Source of the DNA: Nemopilema nomurai
Lineage: Eukaryota > Cnidaria > Scyphozoa > Rhizostomeae > Rhizostomatidae
Length of the DNA: 64,000 nt
Direction of reading: 5' to 3'
Assembly: GCA_003864495.1 (NCBI GenBank)
Contig: ML133432.1
Coordinates: forward strand, 1 to 64,000
Both the position numbers and the translations under genes were made by a program. Of the stretch, positions 58,001 through 64,000 are shown piece by piece (within the stretch, counting starts at the first letter, position 1; every line of letters starts with the position of its first letter). The notes below the pieces were generated by a model that saw only the letters and a program-made list of their open reading frames with translations, made no database searches and had not been told where the DNA came from.

Positions 58001-61000
58001 GCTTTCACTGAATGAATTTAGCCACTTTTCATTAGAGCCTTCCTTGCTGCCTTGTATCCTATCTTGCGGGATAGTGAGCTAGACTTTTGCCTTTCGTAGC
58101 ATTAAAGGTCCAAAAGTCATCCATTAGAATCTTAGGTTTCGTAATTTACGCCAATTGCGTTTGACATTAGTGCGCAAACGCATAAACAAATACTGCATCA
58201 TTTTGAGTAATGCTTCTGATAGATGTTAATTTGTAGTCGCAGTAACTTTCCGCGTGATTAAAAAACAGATCAATAAATATCGAAGCATGCATAACATCTC
58301 TTCAAAATAGCAATGCAAATCGGAGCCATATATTTTGCAAGTTTGAAGTATTCTTTTGCCAACACTTTCCAGGGTATGCAAACGTCGAAAAATGACCAAA
58401 AAAGAAGGCAAAATTGTCACGTTCGCATGCATAAGTATTAAGTATGCAGAATCGTGGACCAACGGATTGGCGTATTTTTGAAGTTTTGCAGTACAAAACA
58501 TTTGCTAAAAATTCATGGGTGGGCAATAACTCTCAGACTGATACCAAAATGGCACTTTTTTGGAGCTTTGAAAATTTGCTTGTGGCTGAACTTATGAGAG
58601 ACCTACTTTGGCATTCCTGCCTCCAAGGAGAGCTCCGTTCATCTGCTCCAAAGCGAGCTGCGCTGCCTCGGGTAGCTCATATTCGACGAAAGCGAAGCCC
58701 TGCAAACAGAGAAATAAAACCTGAAATACTGCAGATTTAAAAAAGACCCGCAAACAGAAAAAATAAATCTGAAACACTGCAGATCTAAAAGACAGGCACA
58801 CAAAGAAGTAAATATGAAGTAATTCCTTATTTCATAAAAGACCTACAAAAAAAAATAATCTGAAACACTGAAGCATTAATGAAACACTAACGTGAAACAC
58901 TAAAGCGGGTTTCAAAAAGCATGAAGTTCGAGATTTACAACAACAAAAACATCTCATGAAATGAAAAGTAACAACAGTATTCAGTGAAAGCGTGATCCAA
59001 GTCATCTAAACGTTGAGGTGAAAAAAGCTAGAGAGCAGCGGTTTGAATTTATATGAAATAGTAGAGATGCCCAAAATACACTTGGGAGGCATTGAGAATC
59101 AATGGGAATTCTCTTACCTATTTACAAAATATCGAATTCAGATGAAATTTAATCAGATTTTGCTAATTTTGTTTACTATGAAGAATGGAACCTTGTCAGC
59201 CGAGACTGTTTTTAAATTTCTATTTTAATTTCTAAATAATCTCCACACTGTTTTGTTCCATAGTTGGTGCGCAGAGATACGGGAACCAACTTCCGACCAT
59301 GTTTACCGCATGGCAATTATCTTTCTTGCGGGATAGACTAATGCAGTATTTAGATTTACTTTTCTAAGAATACTCCGATTAACAGGTTCTGAAATTATTT
59401 GCAGTCAAAAATATCTAGCGCCCGCAGCACACTAGACACAACACTATCTTAGTAAAGGTTAATTCTCGAAATAGAAAACTAATTGCTGAACGAAAGACTT
59501 TTCTGTTTTTCTCAGTCATACATGCCTTTAATAACTTTACATCCTTCGCGGTAATTTAATAACCAACAAACCACCTGCGTTTATTTTCAGTTCACAAGCA
59601 AAATGCAAAATGCGGAAACTACAAAGCAATCGTTGCAGGCTTATATTTCCAAAAGTAATTTGCAATAGTTGCATATTGTTTATTATACATTGGCCGAGCG
59701 TTTCATTATACAAAAAGGAACATTTGCATGTGCATTCGCAAAGTTTCACCAAAAATTCTTTGATTAGCTAAAACAATTGATTAGCTGTAAAGGCTTGATC
59801 CAAATATATGCAGCAACTCTATGTGCTTGTTTAATTATAAGTTAAATAACTCTATTGCCAAAAATGTTTAGTCACAAAAGGATTTTACAACAGAAAACAA
59901 AAACAAGCAATGCAAACTTGCAAGCAAAGTAACTTGTAGAAAGCAGCACAGTATTAAGTACAGTAGACTGAAAGTGCCTTAGAGTAAAGAACTGCAAACT
60001 GATTTGACAGAACTGATTTTATAGCTACGCTGACTTACCTTGTGCTTCATGGTTGCTGGGTCCCATGACATATCAATCTTTTTTATTGGTCCAAACGGAA
60101 TGAATGACGAGCGAATGCTATCTTCTTTAAGTTCAAAGTTTATACTGCCAACATAAATCCTGGAAGGTTGTAAAAATAAATTGTAACTCTTGGGTATAGA
60201 CAGGTAAAAACATAAACAATTCAGGCACAATTTCTCTAAAAACTTCATTTGTTACAAAAATATATTTTTTGTAAATAAGGGGAATGATTTGAAAAACTTC
60301 TTTGAGTATATGATAATGGCTACTGTCGTGTTCTTTCCAAAGCAGTATTCACATGCAACATCAATATAATATAAGTTATGACCCATTGGCAATATGGATG
60401 GTATTGCAATTTTTATTCCAATTAATGTACGTAAGTAAAAAATCTTCTGACTAGAAACAAATGCCAAGTGCAAGATAAGTAAAAGGAGATTTTGGAAAGA
60501 AGTAGTTGGTATTGAGATTAGAATTTTCGGGAAAAGAAAACCTTTATATATCAAAATGACAACCATAACAAAAGGAAATAAAAAGAAAAGGAAATACTTT
60601 AGTGGGCTCTTCTAATTTTTTAAAAAATGAGCAATATATCAATATATATATATATATAATAATTGCTTTATAGAAAAATACTTGATAATAATTGTAACTG
60701 AAATTGATTAAGTGATTGACCCACATGATTTTGTGATTTCTTAAGTGATTGACCCACAATTAAGACATTGGGCATTTATAAATTACTAGCAAAGATCAGT
60801 TTACCTGCACATGAGTGCCAATGCTCTCTGCCTTTGGGCATTGGTCTGAAGGGTCGTCATTTGTTCCACTTGCACCACCTTTTGCTTGTTGAGGACCTAT
60901 ACGGAGGACAAAGTAGTATATGTACATAGCTGTTTGCTACTGTCAAATATAACTGTTTAAGGTATGTTTGTTCATTAAGGAATAGGGTTGCAACTTGAGC

Positions 61001-63417
61001 TTTATGCTTAGTACAGATTTGTGGGAATCAAGTTAAAGTCAAGGCAACAAATTGTTGCATTTTGATAACTTCTTTAAACCATGGCTATATATAGAAAATG
61101 GAAATATTCACAGAGAAATTCTTCATGAGAAATCAGAGTCAGAGGTCAATGTAAAAGTTTATAGAGCATTTTGCACTTAATTTCTTGCATTTCCTTGATT
61201 TTTCTGAATGCAGAATGAGATTAAAGCACCTTCTACCATTCAAAATTGATAGTATACTCTTAGCTTACATGTTGCACTGACATTTCCATAGCATATCTTT
61301 TTGCTTTGGCCAGTGCCTCTTCTTGTGGTCTTGTCAATTTAGGCAAGGCCCTTTTGGCTTCGGATGGCCTTGGCTGCAGCCCACCAGCACCTGGACCAGC
61401 AACAATTTGACCTTTACCGTCATCATAAAGTGGCAAGTAGTCATCTTCCCTTCGCGATATTTGTCCTTAAAATAAATGCCAAAATAAGATTTCTGATTAT
61501 CAATCTCAGTTTAGATACACTCAATAAGCACATACAGTACCAATACCTAAAAAGCCTTTAACCTAGACCTTGAAGATAAAGCCTCTTTTGATAGCAATTT
61601 CACAGGGGTTTACCTTTTTTTCATTTTACCCTTCTCTAAACATTGGAATTTATGATTTACTTAAGTACATAGGTTATTCAAATCTGTTCCAATATGACAA
61701 ATGCATTTTCTTAGAAACTCTCTTTTTGTAAGAGATTATTTTTTGAAAAGATTGGAAAATAACAGAAGTATTTAGTCTCAATTATTGGAACAAACTGTGC
61801 TCTTTAAAGTAAACAATGTAGCCATTAATATGTGCAGAAAGAATATGAAACAACTTAATTTAAAGTGAAACCATTTCTTAGAAAAGCTATATTTAATCAT
61901 AGCCTGGTTTATTCGGAGAACATAATATTTACATGTTCAGAAAATGGAAGAGTCCCCAACCCAAAACCTTCTCCCTCAATAATTTAGGAAGGGTGCTAGA
62001 TTCAATAAACAAAACTTTTGTTGAGGCTGCTGGTAACACAGACAACAAACATCAATTGTACTGAAGGGTTACCAAAGAAAAGAAATCAATTGCTGTATCC
62101 ACAGGAAAGGCTTTGGTGTTGTGATTGGTACATCACATGGGTCAACCTTCTTAGAAAGATATAGAAAAAAACATAAATTTGCAAGCACCTGGCCAATTAA
62201 TACATAGATTGTTAATTCCTAGAAATGCATCTTGTTTCAAAATTATTATAACAGAAACAAAGAAACAGAAACTGTTCAATTTGCCACTTAAAAGTGTTTG
62301 CTCTGCCATCAAACCTACCTTTGCCACGAACAACAGAGTTGATACGAGGCTACAAAGCCCTCAAGCAAAAACAGGGAACAACTGTGTCAATTAAACAATT
62401 GGTGAAATTAGCCAATGTTTAAGAATTATTTGACTGGCCATCCCTTCAGTTAGATGTAACAGGTGCTTACAAAAGAATGTAGATAACATCACAAATGACA
62501 ATGCATCAAATTCAATATAATTTTTCTAAATTGAAAATGAAGGCTATTTGGCTCAAATGGTTCAATAGCATCAGAATGATAATAAATTGACGAAGACAGA
62601 TTGTTAAAGAGAGAGAATTTCCATTATGTTGCTCAACATCAAATTGTTTCTTCTTTCAAAAGCATCTTGTGGCTGCATTCACTTTAAAGCACCTTTTATG
62701 CAAAATAAAAAAAGAAATGGTGTTCCCATTAGTATTGCTTGGTGAACTGAATACAAATACAAATTCCAACAAAAGTAACTTGATTTTCAAAGGAAAACAC
62801 ATCTCCCTGAGAAAGTCCAAACTTCTACATCTTGCATTCCTATAGCTCTTGAGATGGAAACGCTTATACATAACCTTCAAAGATGCTTGCATGGTCATTG
62901 TAAGAAATTTTGCGCATTAAATGAAAATATTTGATAAACAGAATACTATACAATACCTTCAGGTCCAACATCAAACATATTACGTCTTTTCTTCTTCATA
63001 GCAGCCTCTGCAGGTGCTCCCTCAACCCCGTTCGCCTTAAAATAAACACAAACATCAATGTATGCAAAGATAATTTAGAAGAATAAATCTGATTCAGCTT
63101 TTGAACCCATATATGCAGTTACAAAGTCTTTAATTAAATTTTACCTTCAGAGATTGATGACACCTGATGAAAAGACAAAAGCGAACTTTCTAATAACAGA
63201 GTTGCATCTTCATGCAAACACAAATTTTGGATGGATTACATTTTAAAAAGAATAATGACGCACAACGATGTCTTTTTCACGATAGGACGAGTTTCTTTAT
63301 CTAATTTCAATGTGATCACATGGTCCCACACGGTTAGGCCGGTTATTCTCACGGAAGGGAGATGAAAAAGAGCTAGTTGAAAAGAGTGAATCTTACCATC
63401 GGTGTCTCGACCTCCAT
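52018..63417 (-). CDS. PUF60: Poly(U)-binding splicing factor PUF60
   Basis: Thirteen minus-strand exons: 63417-63397, 63035-62957, 61465-61269, 60896-60805, 60159-60039, 58699-58607, 57486-57359, 56140-55969, 54949-54835, 54548-54402, 53951-53605, 52935-52746 and 52127-52018. All phases agree and give 603 aa. PUF60 binds pyrimidine tracts with U2AF and helps 3' splice-site choice in the nucleus. Seen: basic KKKRR at about 19-24, the conserved helix [18 protein letters not shown]1 at about 130-205 (RNP2 IYVGSI, RNP1 KGFAFVEY), RRM2 at about 227-302 ([14 protein letters not shown]), an Ala/Pro-rich linker from about 302 (AITPP..., [19 protein letters not shown]), a SQKS repeat, and a C-terminal U2AF-homology motif domain at about 507-600 ([32 protein letters not shown], and the RWF of NGRWFGG, which binds tryptophan ligand motifs). 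Slightly longer than human PUF60 (559 aa), mainly in the linker. Confidence 0.96.
53823..53883 (-). repeat. 12-bp coding tandem repeat (SQKS array) in PUF60
   Basis: Five to six copies of a 12-bp unit (ttctgcgaagat-like on the plus strand) encode [20 protein letters not shown] in the linker before the UHM domain. Every unit is a multiple of three, so copy changes keep the frame. It is likely length-variable between alleles. Confidence 0.8.
55008..55645. repeat. Foldback-like repeat in PUF60 intron 8
   Basis: The left part (ggattcacttcatatgggat near 55017-55036) and the right part (inverted: attcgcttcatatcggattc near 55616-55640) are imperfect inverted copies. gtgtaaac or its complement recurs four times (about 55070, 55130, 55568 and 55649), together with several ccgata/ccggta strings. 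It looks like a decayed MITE or compound repeat; the boundaries are approximate. Confidence 0.45.
58345..58400. repeat. Dispersed repeat, copy 2 (PUF60 intron 6)
   Basis: Similar to 43628-43681: gaagtattcttttgccaaca... followed by the identical agggtatgcaaacgtc. It lies in the intron between PUF60 exons 6 and 7 as transcribed neighbours 58607 and 57486. Ends not defined. Confidence 0.45.
60642..60658. repeat. AT dinucleotide microsatellite
   Basis: A pure (AT)8 run in the PUF60 intron between exons 4 and 5, with AT-rich flanks. Confidence 0.8.
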
Positions 63418-64000
63418 CTCTTATGTCTAAGGGAGATTGTTAGTTTCTTTGGAGTTATCTGAAAAGAGAATTTCGAAAATCTAACAAAAACAAACTGTGG
63501 CCTTGAACCAACTTCCACGATCACACTTGAACAAATTTTTATTGAATCGTTAGAGTCCAGTCTTCATGATGTTCGCCCCCGCAGCGGTGCTCCACGGTGG
63601 ACAGTATCAGGTTAGAACTTGCAGCGAATCAGAGAATTCGTGTCAACAAAATTGCACAATAGAAATGGAGTTTCATTTCCTTTATAAGAAAGAAGTTATC
63701 AGAAATTTTACACTCAATTATTAATAAAGTGTCACTGCAAAGCACTGCACTTGGCATGCCATTGTTTGGAGCAAGGTTGAAAATGGACTGGATACATCAT
63801 CGTTTATCGTTCTTCAAGATAGCGCATTTTATCTCTGAATGTGAATGAACTGTTTACTTTATCTTGGAAGCACGTTTTGAAAAATCATTTCAAATCATTT
63901 TTTTGAAAATCAAAAAACATGTAAGAAACTTTTGATATAAAAATGGGAAGGTAAATTAAGAAACGGCCTACAAGCACCAGAACCATTAAGTCTCCAAGGA
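63418..64000. promoter_or_regulatory. PUF60 upstream region
   Basis: This is 5' of the PUF60 start codon. A GC-rich patch at about 63574-63605 (cgcccccgcagcggtgctcc) stands out from the AT-rich surroundings and may be part of the promoter. A plus-strand ATG within it (MMFAPAAVLHGGQYQ, then CAG|GTTAGA) could be the first exon of a divergent neighbour, but the remaining sequence is too short to test this. Confidence 0.3.

Overview
The window reads as nuclear DNA of an invertebrate animal. It is AT-rich, its genes are split by many GT-AG introns, gene density is low, and the protein families are metazoan: DEG/ENaC channels, CNNM, HIGD2, SENP6/7, PUF60. A cnidarian or similar marine invertebrate fits best because the short DEG/ENaC proteins resemble cnidarian-type channels, but the sequence alone does not prove it. 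All gene models were assembled by eye from open frames, splice consensus, intron phase and homology to family patterns. UTRs are not defined.

Layout. 1-7 kb: mostly non-coding, with one weak two-exon small-protein candidate. 7.3-12.9 kb (+): a five-exon DEG/ENaC (ASIC-like) channel. 13-24 kb: non-coding DNA with two inverted-repeat elements. 24.3-30.3 kb (+): a second DEG/ENaC gene with the same exon structure, so a tandem duplicate. 31.9-37.9 kb (-): a complete four-exon CNNM magnesium transporter/ancient conserved domain protein. About 39.1-39.7 kb: a decayed Tc1/mariner copy. 40.3-41.3 kb (+): a two-exon HIGD2A-like respiratory supercomplex factor. 42.9-45.5 kb (-): a JmjC (cupin) oxygenase whose first exon encodes a signal peptide. 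45.9-48.4 kb (+): an intronless SENP6/SENP7-like deSUMOylase, head-to-head with the JmjC gene across about 390 bp. 50.3-50.7 kb: a non-autonomous hAT-type element with intact 8-bp target duplications. 52.0-63.4 kb (-): a complete 13-exon PUF60 splicing factor, with repeats in its introns.

The genes do not form an operon or one pathway. Only the two DEG/ENaC paralogues and the divergent JmjC/SENP pair show structural relations. I found no rRNA, tRNA, CRISPR array or obvious new multi-gene system. The items most worth a second look are the secretory JmjC enzyme, the DEG/ENaC pair with differing selectivity filters (GAS against GSS), the intronless SENP-like gene with a CxxC/CxxC motif and a SUMO-interaction-like motif, the hAT-type element and the long near-perfect hairpin at 14.9 kb.
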